The notes: generated from the sequence alone by a model not told the origin. Counted from the stretch's first letter, positions 50,318 to 62,246 are shown. The stretch: DNA of 64,000 nt from Burkholderiales bacterium (GCA_030827595.1 JAURED010000002.1:1-64000), one strand, 5' to 3'. A program made the numbers and translations.

Positions 50318-50800
50318 GTTGCTAATAAGCTTATCTAGACTTTCATAGTTGATTTCACCAATAATTGTATTTTGAATTATGTGGTTTTTATTGGTGATAA
50401 TAGTGGTTGGAGTTAATCTTACTTTATTAAATTTTTGCAGAATTTTTCCATCCGAATCCAATGCGATTTTGAAGGGAATCTGATTTTTTTCTTTAAAATT
50501 AATTACTCTGCTTGGCAGATCATAGGGCATCGCTACCGCAATTAATTCAATGTCATTTTTATATTTATTGTGAATTTGAGTAAGTGTGGGCATTTCTTTG
50601 ATGCAAGTTGCACAATCAGTTGCCCAAAAGTTAAGGATAACAACTTTATTTTTTAAATCTTTTGTGATCAGCTTTTGATCGCCTAAGATGTTAAATTCTA
50701 ATTCAGGTAGCGTCTTAGGTGAATTGATAAAAAAAAGACATAAAATAATTGAAAGAATGAAGAAAACTAATAATAATTTTTTTTTATTTTCGCGCATCAC
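50309..50800 (-). CDS. TlpA/ResA-like thioredoxin-fold protein
   Basis: N-terminal anchor, VILNFWATDCATCIKEMPTL, LTPTTIITNKNH. Confidence 0.88.
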   Translation of the reverse strand: MMRENKKKLLLVFFILSIILCLFFINSPKTLPELEFNILGDQKLITKDLKNKVVILNFWATDCATCIKEMPTLTQIHNKYKNDIELIAVAMPYDLPSRVINFKEKNQIPFKIALDSDGKILQKFNKVRLTPTTIITNKNHIIQNTIIGEINYESLDKLISNLR

Positions 50801-50865
50801 TTTAATAAGACTTTGATATAATCAAACGTTCGAATTTTATCAATAATACCAATAATCATAAAGAA

Positions 50866-51855
50866 ATGAATTTTTATAAAAAGCTCACTTTATTTGCCAC
50901 TTTACTTGCATTAATAGTTGTGTCCTTTGGTGCGTATGTTCGTTTATCAGATGCAGGTTTAGGCTGCCCTGATTGGCCAGGCTGTTATGGAACGCTCACT
51001 GTGCCTCAGAGTATAGATGCCATAGAGCAAGCCCAATCTTTTTATCCCGACAGTCCAGTTGAGACTGATAAAGCATGGGTGGAAATGATTCATCGTTATA
51101 TCGCAGGAATTCTTGGAGCGATAATTTTATTAATTGCTATTTTGTCACATAAATTTAAAAATCAAATAAATTATTCCTTAAAATGGCCATTCTTTTTATT
51201 ATTGTTGGTAATCTTTCAAGCTGCTCTTGGGATGTGGACTGTAACAATGTTATTAAAACCTGCTGTTGTATCATCCCATTTGATTGGTGGCATGTCAGTT
51301 TTAGCTATCTTAACTTATTTGATGCATCGAAATTATGGTACCCATCGAGAAAATTTTGTCACCAATAAGTTTGAAAGAAAAGTCATTCGGTTTTCTTTAG
51401 TCTTATTATTTTTGCAGATTGCATTGGGTGGTTGGACAAGTACCAATTATGCAGCTTTAGCTTGCACCGACTACCCGACCTGTCATGGTGAATTAATCCC
51501 TGAAATGGATTTTTCCAATGCATTCACTATTTTTAGAGAACTTGGTGTGACTTCATTAGGTGAGCCACTGTCACTTCAAGCATTACACGCGATTCAATGG
51601 GTCCATCGTGTGGGCGCTATTGTAATATTGATCTATTTATTATTTGTTGCTTATTTATTAAAAATTAATCAAGGCTTTAATCTTTGGAGAAACGTTTTAA
51701 TATTAGTGGTTATTTTACAATTCATTATTGGAATTGCTAATTTATTATTACATTTACCCGTTGTTTTGGCCACACTGCATAATCTAGGAGCCGCTCTTCT
51801 TGTGGTCATTTTGGTTGGAATTAACTCAAGGATTACCAAGCCATGGCAAAGTTAA
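50866..51855 (+). CDS. ctaA: Heme A synthase
   Basis: [48 protein letters not shown]. Confidence 0.96.
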   Translation: MNFYKKLTLFATLLALIVVSFGAYVRLSDAGLGCPDWPGCYGTLTVPQSIDAIEQAQSFYPDSPVETDKAWVEMIHRYIAGILGAIILLIAILSHKFKNQINYSLKWPFFLLLLVIFQAALGMWTVTMLLKPAVVSSHLIGGMSVLAILTYLMHRNYGTHRENFVTNKFERKVIRFSLVLLFLQIALGGWTSTNYAALACTDYPTCHGELIPEMDFSNAFTIFRELGVTSLGEPLSLQALHAIQWVHRVGAIVILIYLLFVAYLLKINQGFNLWRNVLILVVILQFIIGIANLLLHLPVVLATLHNLGAALLVVILVGINSRITKPWQS

Positions 51856-52757
51856 ACATGATAAATTCACGTTCATTTTTCAGTCATGAAGCCTTTAAAA
51901 GTTTTTATGCACTGACAAAGCCAAGGGTATGCGCTCTTATTGTTTTTACTGCAATTATTGGAATGTTTTTGGCAACCCCAGGCATGGTTCCACTGGATAT
52001 TCTATTTTTTTCATCTATTGGAATTGCATTTGTATCCGGAGCTGCTGCTGCTTTCAATTGTTTAATTGAAGAAAAGATAGATGCAAAGATGGCGAGAACA
52101 AGGGGTCGTCCGTTACCACTTGGGCAAGTCTCACAAAAAGAAACTATTGTCTTCTCAGTGCTGCTTGGAGGTTTAGGTCTCCTGATGCTTTATTTTTTTG
52201 TAAATTCTTTAACTATGTGGCTTACTTTAGTAACTTTTTTTGCTTATGCAGTCATATACACAATTTTTTTAAAGCCGGCAACGCCCATGAATATTGTGAT
52301 TGGTGGAGCATCAGGTGCAATGCCTCCAGTACTTGGATGGGCAGCAGTCACCAATCAAGTTACTCCTGAGGCATTAATTTTATTTTTAATTATCTTTTGT
52401 TGGACTCCTCCTCATTTTTGGGCACTGGCTTTATATAGACGCAAAGAATATGAGAAAGTAGGGATGCCCATGCTTCCCGTCACTCATGGTGAAAAATATA
52501 CTCGCCTTCAAATTGTTTTGTATACAATTATTTTAGTGATTGTGACCATGATGCCTTTTAGTGTTGGTATGTCAGGATTGATCTATATTATCTTTGCAAC
52601 CCTATTAAACGCTTACTTCTTATACTACACAGTGATGCTATATCGCCAATATTCTGATAAACTATCTATGAAAATATTTAGATATTCTATATGGTATCTG
52701 GGGCTTATTTTCCTAGCTTTTTTAGTGGATCATTATTTTAAATTTAAATTTATTTAG
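51843..52757 (+). CDS. ctaB: Protoheme IX farnesyltransferase
   Basis: [58 protein letters not shown]. Confidence 0.97.
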   Translation: MAKLNMINSRSFFSHEAFKSFYALTKPRVCALIVFTAIIGMFLATPGMVPLDILFFSSIGIAFVSGAAAAFNCLIEEKIDAKMARTRGRPLPLGQVSQKETIVFSVLLGGLGLLMLYFFVNSLTMWLTLVTFFAYAVIYTIFLKPATPMNIVIGGASGAMPPVLGWAAVTNQVTPEALILFLIIFCWTPPHFWALALYRRKEYEKVGMPMLPVTHGEKYTRLQIVLYTIILVIVTMMPFSVGMSGLIYIIFATLLNAYFLYYTVMLYRQYSDKLSMKIFRYSIWYLGLIFLAFLVDHYFKFKFI

Positions 52758-52783
52758 TAGATTTTTAGATATGAAGGATTGTT

Positions 52784-53254
52784 ATGAGTAAAAACAGTGA
52801 ATTAAGAAGCGTTATTGAAACCACAGCAGTTGTTATTGGAAGTTTTGTTGCTGCTGTCGTATTAATTGTATTGCTAACAAAAGATTATTCATCAGGAGAA
52901 GTTCAAGCCCCAGAAAAGATTGTTGATGCATCAACGACAGAGCCTGTAGCTCAAGTAGCTGTTGCTGATGAAATAGCTTCAGATGAAACAGCTTCCAGTT
53001 CCTCTATTGATGCAAAAAAAATTGTAGCCGCAAACTGTGCCATGTGTCATGAGGGGGGATTAATGGGAGCACCAAAAATTGGAAGCTCTGATCAGTGGTC
53101 ACCTAGAATTGCTCAAGGTAAAGATACTCTAGTTCATAATGCCATTAACGGTATTCGTCAAATGCCTGCTCGCGGAGGTAACGCTAAACTGTCTGATGCG
53201 GAAGTAGCTGCAGCAGTTGTTGATATGGCAAATGCTTCAGGCGCAAGTTTTTAG
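52784..53254 (+). CDS. Membrane-anchored cytochrome c5-type protein
   Basis: N-terminal TM, CAMCH, MPARGGNAKLSDAEVAAAVVDMA. Confidence 0.92.
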   Translation: MSKNSELRSVIETTAVVIGSFVAAVVLIVLLTKDYSSGEVQAPEKIVDASTTEPVAQVAVADEIASDETASSSSIDAKKIVAANCAMCHEGGLMGAPKIGSSDQWSPRIAQGKDTLVHNAINGIRQMPARGGNAKLSDAEVAAAVVDMANASGASF

Positions 53255-53273
53255 CCTATAAGTAATATTTTAA

Positions 53274-54095
53274 ATGGCAGCCTATGCAATTGGAGATGTG
53301 CAAGGTTGTCATTTTTCATTTCTAGATCTACTTAATCGGATCAATTTTAACTCTGACTGTGATCAAATTTTTTTCGTGGGTGATTTAGTAAATCGTGGAA
53401 AAAATTCAAAGTTATTCGCAGAATGGTGTTTGAGTCATCAAGCAAATATTAAAACAGTTCTGGGAAATCATGATTTACATTTTATGGCCGTTTATTTCGG
53501 ACAAAAGAAGAAAAATAAATCCGATACCCTAGATGGATTACTTAACTCAAAAAAAATATCTGCTTTCATAGAGTGGATCTATCAACAGCCCCTCGTGATT
53601 GATTATGAAAATTATTTAATTGTTCATGCAGGGATTTACCCTCACTGGACGATAGACCAGTCAATTGACTTATCAAAAAAAGTTCACGAGGATTTAATTG
53701 CAGAGCCTGAAAATTTTTTATTAAAAATGTATGGAAATGATCCAGGGTTCTGGAGCGATGATTTAGATAATTTTTTAAAATTAAGAATGACAATAAATAT
53801 TATGACTCGCATGCGCATGTTAAATAGTGACTTATCTCTAGAATATAACTACAAAGGTGAGATTTCAAAAATAAATAATGATAAATTTCATCCAAAACCT
53901 TGGTTTGATTTCAAAAGATTGGATTCAAGTAAAAAGATCATCACCGGCCACTGGTCCGCAATTGATATCTGTCGCCATCAATATGGAATATCTATTGATA
54001 GTGGATGTGTATGGGGTAATGCACTTACAGCGTTTTGTCTCGAGACTGAGGAATTATTTCAGGTGCCTGCACACCCTGATGATCTAATCATTTAA
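53274..54095 (+). CDS. apaH: Diadenosine tetraphosphatase
   Basis: AYAIGDVQGCH, FVGDLVNRGKNS, VLGNHDLHFMAV, VHAGIYPHW. Confidence 0.96.
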   Translation: MAAYAIGDVQGCHFSFLDLLNRINFNSDCDQIFFVGDLVNRGKNSKLFAEWCLSHQANIKTVLGNHDLHFMAVYFGQKKKNKSDTLDGLLNSKKISAFIEWIYQQPLVIDYENYLIVHAGIYPHWTIDQSIDLSKKVHEDLIAEPENFLLKMYGNDPGFWSDDLDNFLKLRMTINIMTRMRMLNSDLSLEYNYKGEISKINNDKFHPKPWFDFKRLDSSKKIITGHWSAIDICRHQYGISIDSGCVWGNALTAFCLETEELFQVPAHPDDLII

Positions 54096-55013
54096 CTTAA
54101 AACCTGTTAAATTTTCAATATCACTAATAGTGGGATTATGATTTTGACCTCCCTTTGACTTCACTTTGAGTGCGGCTAAAGCGGATGCCAATAGCCCTGT
54201 TTTATTCCAATCCCAATAATGAATTATGCCATAAGCAATTCCTGCTCGGTAGGCGTCGCCACATCCTGTGGGGTCAATTGGATCCGACACTTTAAAAGCT
54301 GGAATATTTAACTCATTGCCATTGGTTATAATTACAGAACCTGATGCACCTTTTGTAATAATCAAAGCATTAACTTGATCACTAATTTCTTGGAATGACA
54401 AACCAGAGTTTTTACTAAGCATTTCAGCCTCGTAATCATTGACTGTGATGAAGGAGGCTTTGTTTATAAAATTTAATAATTCATCTTTATTAAACATAGG
54501 CAATCCTTGACCAGGATCAAAAATAAAGGGTACTCCACGTTTAAAAGACTGCTCTGCATGTTCAATCATGCCTTCTTTGCCGTCAGGAGATATTAAGACT
54601 AGTTGAATATTTTCCTTAATATCCATAATGCTATTTAAATGACTTTTGGACATAGCCCCAGGGTGGAAAGCGGTGATTTGATTATCATCTAAATCGGTTG
54701 TAATAAATGCCTGAGCTGTAAAATCATCATTGCAGAGTTTGATAAAATTTGTTGCTATGTGATTTTTTGTTAACCAGGATTGATATGGTTCAAAATCTTT
54801 ACCCACCGTACTCATAATTTTGAAGTCAGCTTTTATAAGATTTAGGTTATATGCAATATTTCCTGCCGTACCGCCAAAGTTTTTCTCCATATCTGGGACA
54901 TAGAATGCAACACTTAGCTTATGAATTTGGTCGGGCATAATATGATTCTTAAAATAATCATGAAAAACCATTATTGAATCAAAGGCCATAGAACCACAAA
55001 CTAATATACTCAC
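54084..55013 (-). CDS. PfkB-family carbohydrate/nucleoside kinase (adenosine kinase-like)
   Basis: GSMAFDSIMVF, NFGGTAGNIAYNL, DPIDPTGCGDAYRAG. Confidence 0.88.
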   Translation of the reverse strand: MSILVCGSMAFDSIMVFHDYFKNHIMPDQIHKLSVAFYVPDMEKNFGGTAGNIAYNLNLIKADFKIMSTVGKDFEPYQSWLTKNHIATNFIKLCNDDFTAQAFITTDLDDNQITAFHPGAMSKSHLNSIMDIKENIQLVLISPDGKEGMIEHAEQSFKRGVPFIFDPGQGLPMFNKDELLNFINKASFITVNDYEAEMLSKNSGLSFQEISDQVNALIITKGASGSVIITNGNELNIPAFKVSDPIDPTGCGDAYRAGIAYGIIHYWDWNKTGLLASALAALKVKSKGGQNHNPTISDIENLTGFKLND

Positions 55014-55025
55014 TAAAACTCCAAA

Positions 55026-55436
55026 CTAAGGTTTATAAATAACAAGAAATACCGCAGCGATTAGAATAATTACGGGTACTTCATTAAAGATTCGATAAAA
55101 AACATGGCTGTGATAGTTTTTATCATATTTAAAAAGATTGAGAAATTTCCAACAATAAAAATGATAAATTATAAGAAAAAAAACTAAAATTAATTTATAG
55201 GTGAGCCATTGGCCTTGGTAGGGGTAATTATAAATTAATAATAATCCAAAAAAAATAGTGAGAATTCCCCCTGGTGTCATGATGCCATAAAACAATTTTC
55301 TTTCCATAATCTTAAAGCGATCATTACTGATTTTATCTTTTGCCTCAGCATGGTAAACATAAAGACGAGGCAGATAAAATAAACCTGCAAACCAGGTGAC
55401 CATAAAAATAATATGTAGTGATTTCATCCAAAGCAT
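55026..55436 (-). CDS. hemJ: HemJ-type protoporphyrinogen oxidase (UPF0093)
   Basis: MKSLHIIFMVTWFAGLFYLPRLYVYHAEA, FNEVPVIILIAAVFLVIYKP. Confidence 0.88.
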   Translation of the reverse strand: MLWMKSLHIIFMVTWFAGLFYLPRLYVYHAEAKDKISNDRFKIMERKLFYGIMTPGGILTIFFGLLLIYNYPYQGQWLTYKLILVFFLIIYHFYCWKFLNLFKYDKNYHSHVFYRIFNEVPVIILIAAVFLVIYKP

Positions 55437-55504
55437 AATTAGTTACATTTTACATGAATACTGAATAACCCTACTGCTGGTATCGTTGATACATAGACTC
55501 TCGC

Positions 55505-58500
55505 ATGGTATTCTTAGGTTTTAAATTTATAAAATTAATGAACGCACCAATTTCAACTGATTTCCTCAAAGCTCAATCAAAATTTTCTAGTAAAATTCGA
55601 GAAATTCCATATAACTATACTTCGTTTTCAGACAAAGAAATAGTTTTTCGTTTTCTTGGTGAAGAAATGTGGAACATCATTGAAGACCTTCGAAATGAGC
55701 GTAAAACAGGCATGTCAGCAAGAATGCTTTTTGAAGTGCTGGGTGATCTTTGGGTTGTAACAAGAAATCCATACCTTGAAGATGATTTGCTGGAAAATCC
55801 AAAGCGACTTAAACAATTAATTGATGCCCTTCATCACCGAATTAACTCCATTGAGTCAAGAAGTTTTGGAAATATAAAAGTTTCTCAACTAGTCATATCA
55901 TCAAGAAAAGCTGTTGATGATTTTGAATCATCTTTTGCTAATACAAAATTAATACGAAAAAAAGTTCTCAAGCTTTTAGGGAAATATACTCGAAAAGATA
56001 ATATTCAATTTGATGGTTTAGCTAGAGTGTCTCATGTAACAGATGCTACTGATTGGAGAGTTGAATTTCCATTTGTGGTAATTAATCCTGATACTGAAAA
56101 TGAAATTCCTTTGTTAGTAAAAAAAATTATAGAACTTGGTCTGACAATTATTCCTCGTGGAGGGGGAACAGGATATACCGGCGGCGCTATTCCATTAACC
56201 AAAATGTCTGCGGTCATTAATACTGAAAAACTAGATTCTATTTCTGCAGTTGAAAATATAGATTTGCCCGGTGTTTATTCAAAAGTACCAGTTATCCATT
56301 GTGGAGCTGGAGCTGTTACAAGAAGAGTCATGGAAGCAGCAAATTTTGCTGGCCTAGAATTTGCTACTGATCCGACATCAGCTGATTCATGTTGCATTGG
56401 TGGCAATGTAGCTATGAATGCAGGCGGAAAAAAAGCTGTGTTGTGGGGAACTGCTCTAGATAATTTAGCATCATGGAAAATGGTGGATCCTAATGGAAAT
56501 TGGGTCATTGTGAATCGACTTGATCATAATTTGGGAAAGATTCATGATATTGATTTAGCAAAGTTTGAGATATCCTTTGTTGATCCGTTAACGTCAAAAG
56601 AAATAAAAGCAAAAGAAATTCTTGAGATTCCTGGAAATAGATTTAGGAAAATTGGCCTTGGAAAAGATGTTACAGATAAATTTTTAAGTGGTTTACCTGG
56701 TGTTCAAAAAGAAGGTTGTGATGGCTTGATAACTTCAGCAACCTTTATTCTTCATAAGATGCCATCGCATATTCGAACAGTATGCCTAGAGTTTTTTGGA
56801 CTGGTTGGGGATGCGGTACCATCGATTGTTGAAATTAAAAAATATATTGATGAGACCTACGGTGTGGTTCTCGCAGGTTTGGAGCACTTAGATGATCGTT
56901 ATATAAAAGCAGTAGGCTATTCCACAAAAGCATCTCGAACAGAAAGACCGAAAATGGTTTTAATTGCAGATATTGCATCTGATAATGAAGATCTTGTTGG
57001 AAAAGTTTCATCACATGTTGTTACGATCGCCAATCGAAGATCTGGTGAAGGTTTCGTGGCAGTATCTGCAGAAGCAAGAAAGAAGTTTTGGGCAGATCGA
57101 GCACGAACCGCTGCGATTGCTAAACATACCAATGCTTTTAAAATTAATGAGGATGTTGTCATTCCTTTGGAGCGGCTCGGAGAGTACTCAAATGGTATTG
57201 AGCGCTTAAATATCGAATTGTCTTTAAATAATAAATTAATGATTCTTGAGGATGTAGTTTATTTTATCCAGAATTTTAAAGCTGGTGTAGATGAGGAAGA
57301 TTTTAATGAAGAGCTTTTTATTGAGAAAACAAGTGTAGCAATTCAATTAATTGAAAGAGTCCATGCAAAATGGAAATGGTTATTGTCATCATTAGATCTC
57401 AGAGGTACAGATTATAGTACTTATTTGAATCATGGATCCAGCTTTCCAGATTTACCCATTATAGAATTAATTCAGACTGCAGAGATAAGGATTTCTTGGA
57501 AAAATGAGGTACTTGCTCAATTAAAAGATATTTTCTCTGGCAGGGAATTTGAGAAAATTATTCAAGGAATCGTAAACACTCATCAAAAAAAATTAAAATC
57601 TAGAGTATTTATAGCGCTTCATATGCATGCAGGTGATGGAAATGTTCACACCAATATTCCAGTTAACTCAGATGATTATCAAATGATGCATGATGCTCAG
57701 ATTGCTGTTTCACGCGTCATGAGTTTAGCTAAAAGTCTTGATGGAGTCATTTCTGGCGAACATGGTATCGGAATTACTAAAATGGAGTTCTTGGATCAAG
57801 AAACTATTGATGTATTTAAAAAATATAAAGATAAAGTTGATCCAAATGGCCATTTTAATAAGGGAAAATTACTTCCAGGTTCTGGTTTGACTAATGCTTA
57901 CACTCCAAGTTTTGGATTGCTGGAAGAGGAGTCGATCATTATGGAACAATCTGAAATGGGAGAAATAGCAGATTCTATTAGCTCTTGTTTAAGATGTGGA
58001 AAATGTAAGCCTGTTTGTGCCACTCATGTTCCTAGAGCTAATTTAATGTATAGCCCAAGAAATAAAATTCTTGGAACATCATTATTAATTGAAGCATTTT
58101 TGTATGAGGAACAAACTCGTCGAGGCATATCAATAAAACATTTCGAAGAGTTTAATGATGTTGCTGATCATTGTACGGTTTGCCATAAGTGCCTTAATCC
58201 ATGCCCAGTTAATATTGACTATGGCGAAGTCAGCATACAGATGCGAAATTTCTTACGTAAACAGAATAAGAAAAAATTTAATTTAGGTAGTTTTGTGGGC
58301 ATGACTTATCTGAATTTAAAGGACCCAAGAAGTATTCAGTTAATGCACTCAGTCATGATTAATTTTGGCTATAAAGCTCAAACTTTTGTGCATAAAATGA
58401 TTAAAAAATTCACATTTGGAAATAGCTTATTCAAGAAAAATCCACCAGCCACGGTTGGAAAAAGCAGGATTGCTTCTCAGGTGATTCACTTTATTAATCG

Positions 58501-59392
58501 CCCCATGCCAAAAAATGTTCCCACCAAAACTTCAAGAGCAATGCTAGGCATTGAAGATGACAAGATTGTGCCAATTATTCGCAATCACACAAAAGTCACG
58601 GATGAGTCTGATGCTGTATTTTATTTTCCGGGTTGTGGATCAGAAAGGTTATTTTCACAGGTTGGTTTAGCAACACAGGCAATGTTATATGAAGTTGGTG
58701 CCATTACCGTACTGCCTCCTGGATATTTGTGTTGTGGCTATCCACAAACTTCTTCTGGAGATATTGAAAAAGGGCATGAAATATCTTCAGATAATCGTGT
58801 ACAGTTTCACAGAATTGCAAACACTCTCAATTATTTAGATATTAAGACTGTAATTGTCTCATGCGGAACATGTATGGATCAGTTATCAAAATACCAATTT
58901 GAAAATATTTTTCCTGGGTGCAGACTATTGGATATTCATGAATATTTATTAGAAAAACAAGTAAAAATGAATAATGCTTCAGGTGTAAAGTATATGTACC
59001 ATGAACCATGCCATAATCCAATGAAAACATATTCATCTGCAAGCGTTACCAGTGGACTTATTGGAACAGATGTACCAAAAAATGACCGTTGCTGTGGTGA
59101 ATCTGGAACATTTGCTGTGACAAGACCTGATATTGCAACACAAGTCAAAATGAGAAAATCTGAAGAAATTATCAAAGGTAAGCAAATGATTGCTCAGAGT
59201 GATAATGATCAAGTCAAAATATTAACATCCTGCCCCTCATGTCTTCAAGGCCTTTCTAGGTATGGAGACGAAACTGGGACGGATGCAGATTATATTGTTG
59301 TTGAGATTGCTAAAAGTAATTTAGGAGAAAATTGGTTGCAGGATTATGTTCAAAAAGCTAATAATGGCGGAATCGAAAAAGTACTTCTTTAA
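55505..59392 (+). CDS. DUF3683 / FAD-linked oxidase / Fe-S / CCG-domain fusion oxidoreductase
   Basis: FAD-binding ([27 protein letters not shown]), two Fe-S motifs ([23 protein letters not shown]), CCG motifs ([19 protein letters not shown]); start may be 55538. Confidence 0.9.
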   Translation: MVFLGFKFIKLMNAPISTDFLKAQSKFSSKIREIPYNYTSFSDKEIVFRFLGEEMWNIIEDLRNERKTGMSARMLFEVLGDLWVVTRNPYLEDDLLENPKRLKQLIDALHHRINSIESRSFGNIKVSQLVISSRKAVDDFESSFANTKLIRKKVLKLLGKYTRKDNIQFDGLARVSHVTDATDWRVEFPFVVINPDTENEIPLLVKKIIELGLTIIPRGGGTGYTGGAIPLTKMSAVINTEKLDSISAVENIDLPGVYSKVPVIHCGAGAVTRRVMEAANFAGLEFATDPTSADSCCIGGNVAMNAGGKKAVLWGTALDNLASWKMVDPNGNWVIVNRLDHNLGKIHDIDLAKFEISFVDPLTSKEIKAKEILEIPGNRFRKIGLGKDVTDKFLSGLPGVQKEGCDGLITSATFILHKMPSHIRTVCLEFFGLVGDAVPSIVEIKKYIDETYGVVLAGLEHLDDRYIKAVGYSTKASRTERPKMVLIADIASDNEDLVGKVSSHVVTIANRRSGEGFVAVSAEARKKFWADRARTAAIAKHTNAFKINEDVVIPLERLGEYSNGIERLNIELSLNNKLMILEDVVYFIQNFKAGVDEEDFNEELFIEKTSVAIQLIERVHAKWKWLLSSLDLRGTDYSTYLNHGSSFPDLPIIELIQTAEIRISWKNEVLAQLKDIFSGREFEKIIQGIVNTHQKKLKSRVFIALHMHAGDGNVHTNIPVNSDDYQMMHDAQIAVSRVMSLAKSLDGVISGEHGIGITKMEFLDQETIDVFKKYKDKVDPNGHFNKGKLLPGSGLTNAYTPSFGLLEEESIIMEQSEMGEIADSISSCLRCGKCKPVCATHVPRANLMYSPRNKILGTSLLIEAFLYEEQTRRGISIKHFEEFNDVADHCTVCHKCLNPCPVNIDYGEVSIQMRNFLRKQNKKKFNLGSFVGMTYLNLKDPRSIQLMHSVMINFGYKAQTFVHKMIKKFTFGNSLFKKNPPATVGKSRIASQVIHFINRPMPKNVPTKTSRAMLGIEDDKIVPIIRNHTKVTDESDAVFYFPGCGSERLFSQVGLATQAMLYEVGAITVLPPGYLCCGYPQTSSGDIEKGHEISSDNRVQFHRIANTLNYLDIKTVIVSCGTCMDQLSKYQFENIFPGCRLLDIHEYLLEKQVKMNNASGVKYMYHEPCHNPMKTYSSASVTSGLIGTDVPKNDRCCGESGTFAVTRPDIATQVKMRKSEEIIKGKQMIAQSDNDQVKILTSCPSCLQGLSRYGDETGTDADYIVVEIAKSNLGENWLQDYVQKANNGGIEKVLL

Positions 59393-59398
59393 AAAAAA

Positions 59399-60109
59399 TT
59401 ATATAAAAGGTAGAAATATTCTTGTTGAAACACTTTGAACTGCTCTAGTGATGGTTCTTTCTGTTTTTTCTGAAATGGTAAATGCAAAGTAATCCGTCCT
59501 TCCAATCATTTTCCCAAATTCTCTTTCAAAACTCAGATTTGACTCATTTTCAGTTAAAGTGTTTGTAATTAAAAAAGGAGTGCCGTTTAAATCTTTTTTT
59601 GAAGATAGTTTCCAAACAACCACTTCAATATTGCGAGCAACGTTGTAAATATTTTGAGGGTTCAGACTGTCAAACATATAAAAATCTATTTTATTCCCAT
59701 GTGCTTGGAGCATCATAGTTTTCAGACCAACAATTAAAGCTAAAACTCTATCCCCCTCGAAACTTTCATCGAAAACTAAATTTAATGCCTCTGTGTCTTT
59801 TTTGTTTTGCAGAGATTCAAAATTATCCTCGTGATCGCCGCTAAAAATCCAATTGACCATTTTTTCAGCATCATCCATTGTTGATTTTTTTAGTTGATTC
59901 GGATTCCTTTTGTAGAATTTTAACGCTAAAGTTTTTAGACTTTCTATATTTTCTCTTATTTCAAGATCAGCCATTCTGTCGAAGTCAGTCTTACCAAACT
60001 GATTGATTGTTCTTTTATCATATTGTGTCTTATGTGACTTAATTGTATTTGTATTACATGCGTAAAGCATAAGGACAACAAAAAAAATGATGGTGTGATG
60101 CAATTTCAT
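59399..60109 (-). CDS. Lipoprotein of unknown function
   Basis: Signal plus lipobox LYAC; 4-nt overlap with phoR. Confidence 0.6.
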   Translation of the reverse strand: MKLHHTIIFFVVLMLYACNTNTIKSHKTQYDKRTINQFGKTDFDRMADLEIRENIESLKTLALKFYKRNPNQLKKSTMDDAEKMVNWIFSGDHEDNFESLQNKKDTEALNLVFDESFEGDRVLALIVGLKTMMLQAHGNKIDFYMFDSLNPQNIYNVARNIEVVVWKLSSKKDLNGTPFLITNTLTENESNLSFEREFGKMIGRTDYFAFTISEKTERTITRAVQSVSTRIFLPFI

Positions 60110-61428
60110 CTACTTGTAATTCTGTCTTTTGGGAAAATAAGTTTAAATTCTGTTCCTGATTTTCCATCGCTGATAATTTCAATGAATCCATTATGACTAT
60201 CCATGATATTCTGAACAATGGCTAAACCAAGCCCTGTTCCGCCAGTATTTCTGCTCCGATCAGCATTAACTCGATAAAATCTTTCTGTAACCTTGTTTAT
60301 ATGTTCTTTAGGTATTCCAATCCCGGTATCTTTAACACTTAATATTCCATTAAATTTTTCTTCATACCAGGTCACCTTAATAAAACCTTTTTCAGTATAT
60401 CTAAACGCATTAGAAACTAAATTTTGTATTGCACTTTTTATTTCATTAATGGAACCAATAAGATTTTTGTTTGATTTTGCCTCACACGAAAAAAATATAT
60501 TATTATCTTTATTACTATAAATAGATAAATCTTCGTTAATCTGTTTAAATAATTCAGTAATAAATATTTTTTCGTTTCTTAGATTTTTTTTCAATGCATC
60601 AATACTACTTAAGGCCATTAAATCCTTAATCAGATAATTCATTCTTTCTGCTTGATTGATTAGCGATTCAATTAATTTATTATCCTCACTGTTTTTTGAC
60701 TGTCTATCTAATAGTAATTCAGCGTTACCTAGTATCACTGTTAAAGGAGTTTTAAGTTCATGTGAAACGTCGGAAATAAATTGTTTTCTTGTTTCTTCAA
60801 GGCGTGTTTCATTCACAATATCACGGCAAATTAATAATTTATTATCAAAGCCAAATTTTATTAAATTTATTTGAAAATGATTTTCATCTAAAATAATATT
60901 AATCGAATTGTTATCTAAATCACCTTCAATTAATTTTAAAAATTTTGTATTTCTAACAAAATAATTAATAGGTTTTTTCAGATCTTTTGGTAATTCAATA
61001 CCAAGCATTTTTTGGATATTTTTATTAGCCCATAATATTTCATTATATTCATTCAGAGAGGCAACGCCGTCAGGTAAAGCTTGCGCACCTGCTACAAATT
61101 GATCAAGCGCTTTAGTTAAATCTTTTTTTGTAAGTGTATGATTTTTATATAATTTATAGAGTTTTGAATAAATAGGCTCCCAATAATCATTCCCAATCGG
61201 TACTGAGGATAAGGTTGGTTTATTAAGCCAATTTTCTAATTTTATTAATGCATTCAAGTGATTAAAAATAAATAGAGTAGTCAAAATACAAAAAACAATA
61301 ATCCCAAAAATAATTGAGTAAAAGTTAAATGTAATTAAAGAAATTACAAATGTTATTAAAAAGTAAATGAGGGTTTTAAAGACAATTTTATTCAAAATAA
61401 CTTTCTTCTGAAATTTTATATCCAGCAC
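60106..61428 (-). CDS. phoR: PhoR-like sensor histidine kinase
   Basis: DVSHELKTPLTVILGNAELL, NLVSNAFRYTEKG, DTGIGIPKEHINKVTERFYRVNADRSRNTGGTGLGLAIV; start uncertain. Confidence 0.92.
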   Translation of the reverse strand: MLDIKFQKKVILNKIVFKTLIYFLITFVISLITFNFYSIIFGIIVFCILTTLFIFNHLNALIKLENWLNKPTLSSVPIGNDYWEPIYSKLYKLYKNHTLTKKDLTKALDQFVAGAQALPDGVASLNEYNEILWANKNIQKMLGIELPKDLKKPINYFVRNTKFLKLIEGDLDNNSINIILDENHFQINLIKFGFDNKLLICRDIVNETRLEETRKQFISDVSHELKTPLTVILGNAELLLDRQSKNSEDNKLIESLINQAERMNYLIKDLMALSSIDALKKNLRNEKIFITELFKQINEDLSIYSNKDNNIFFSCEAKSNKNLIGSINEIKSAIQNLVSNAFRYTEKGFIKVTWYEEKFNGILSVKDTGIGIPKEHINKVTERFYRVNADRSRNTGGTGLGLAIVQNIMDSHNGFIEIISDGKSGTEFKLIFPKDRITSR

Positions 61429-62089
61429 CTCTGATTGTCTCTATACTTGAATTAATTCCATGATCTTGAAGCGTAGCCCTTAACCTTTTGATATGAACAT
61501 CTACAGTTCTAGAGTCAACTTCAGCTTCATTCGTCCATATTTTTTCAACTATTCGTTCACGAGTCATTACCCTTTGCCTATTTGCTAATAATAGGTATAA
61601 CAATTTAAATTCTGTTGGACCCAGTTTAATTAAAATTTCTTTATATGTTGTTACATGATTTTCAGAATCAATCATTAGATTTCCATATTTAATTTTGTCA
61701 TCAATCAAATCAGGCGAGTTTCTTCTTAAGACAGCCTTTATTCTGGCAATGAGCTCTTTGGGGCTAAATGGCTTTGATAAATAATCATCTGCACCATGGT
61801 CAAGCCCAAGAACTTTATCATTTTCTTGATCCTTTGCAGTGAGCATCATTACCGGAAGCTTCGATGTCTTTGTGGCTATGCGAATTCTTTTTAAAAAATC
61901 GATACCACTCATCCCAGGAAGCATCCAATCCAGAATTATTAAATCAATTTTTTGTGTTTTTAGAACTTGTTCGGCAATTTCTGCATTGATCGCTCTGTAT
62001 GGTTTGAAATTGTTGTGATGTAAGTTTAAAGCAATCATTTCTAAAATTGCTTCTTCATCCTCAACAATTAGTATATTGGGTTTATTCAT
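61388..62089 (-). CDS. phoB: PhoB-like OmpR-family response regulator
   Basis: ILIVEDEEAILEMIALNL, DLIILDWMLPGMSGIDFLKRI, winged helix ending DVHIKRLRATLQ...IETIRGAGYKI; start placed at MNKPN. Confidence 0.93.
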   Translation of the reverse strand: MNKPNILIVEDEEAILEMIALNLHHNNFKPYRAINAEIAEQVLKTQKIDLIILDWMLPGMSGIDFLKRIRIATKTSKLPVMMLTAKDQENDKVLGLDHGADDYLSKPFSPKELIARIKAVLRRNSPDLIDDKIKYGNLMIDSENHVTTYKEILIKLGPTEFKLLYLLLANRQRVMTRERIVEKIWTNEAEVDSRTVDVHIKRLRATLQDHGINSSIETIRGAGYKISEESYFE

Positions 62090-62246
62090 AGCACATGCAG
62101 ACACTAATTAAAATTTATACACTATTGTAACTTAAATTAATTCATGATTTTTTTAATAAATACATGAGATAATTGAGTAGACTTTTGATTTTTTTTTAAT
62201 TTTAAATTAGTCTTTAAAGGCCTTCAATTAATTTAGGATAAATATT

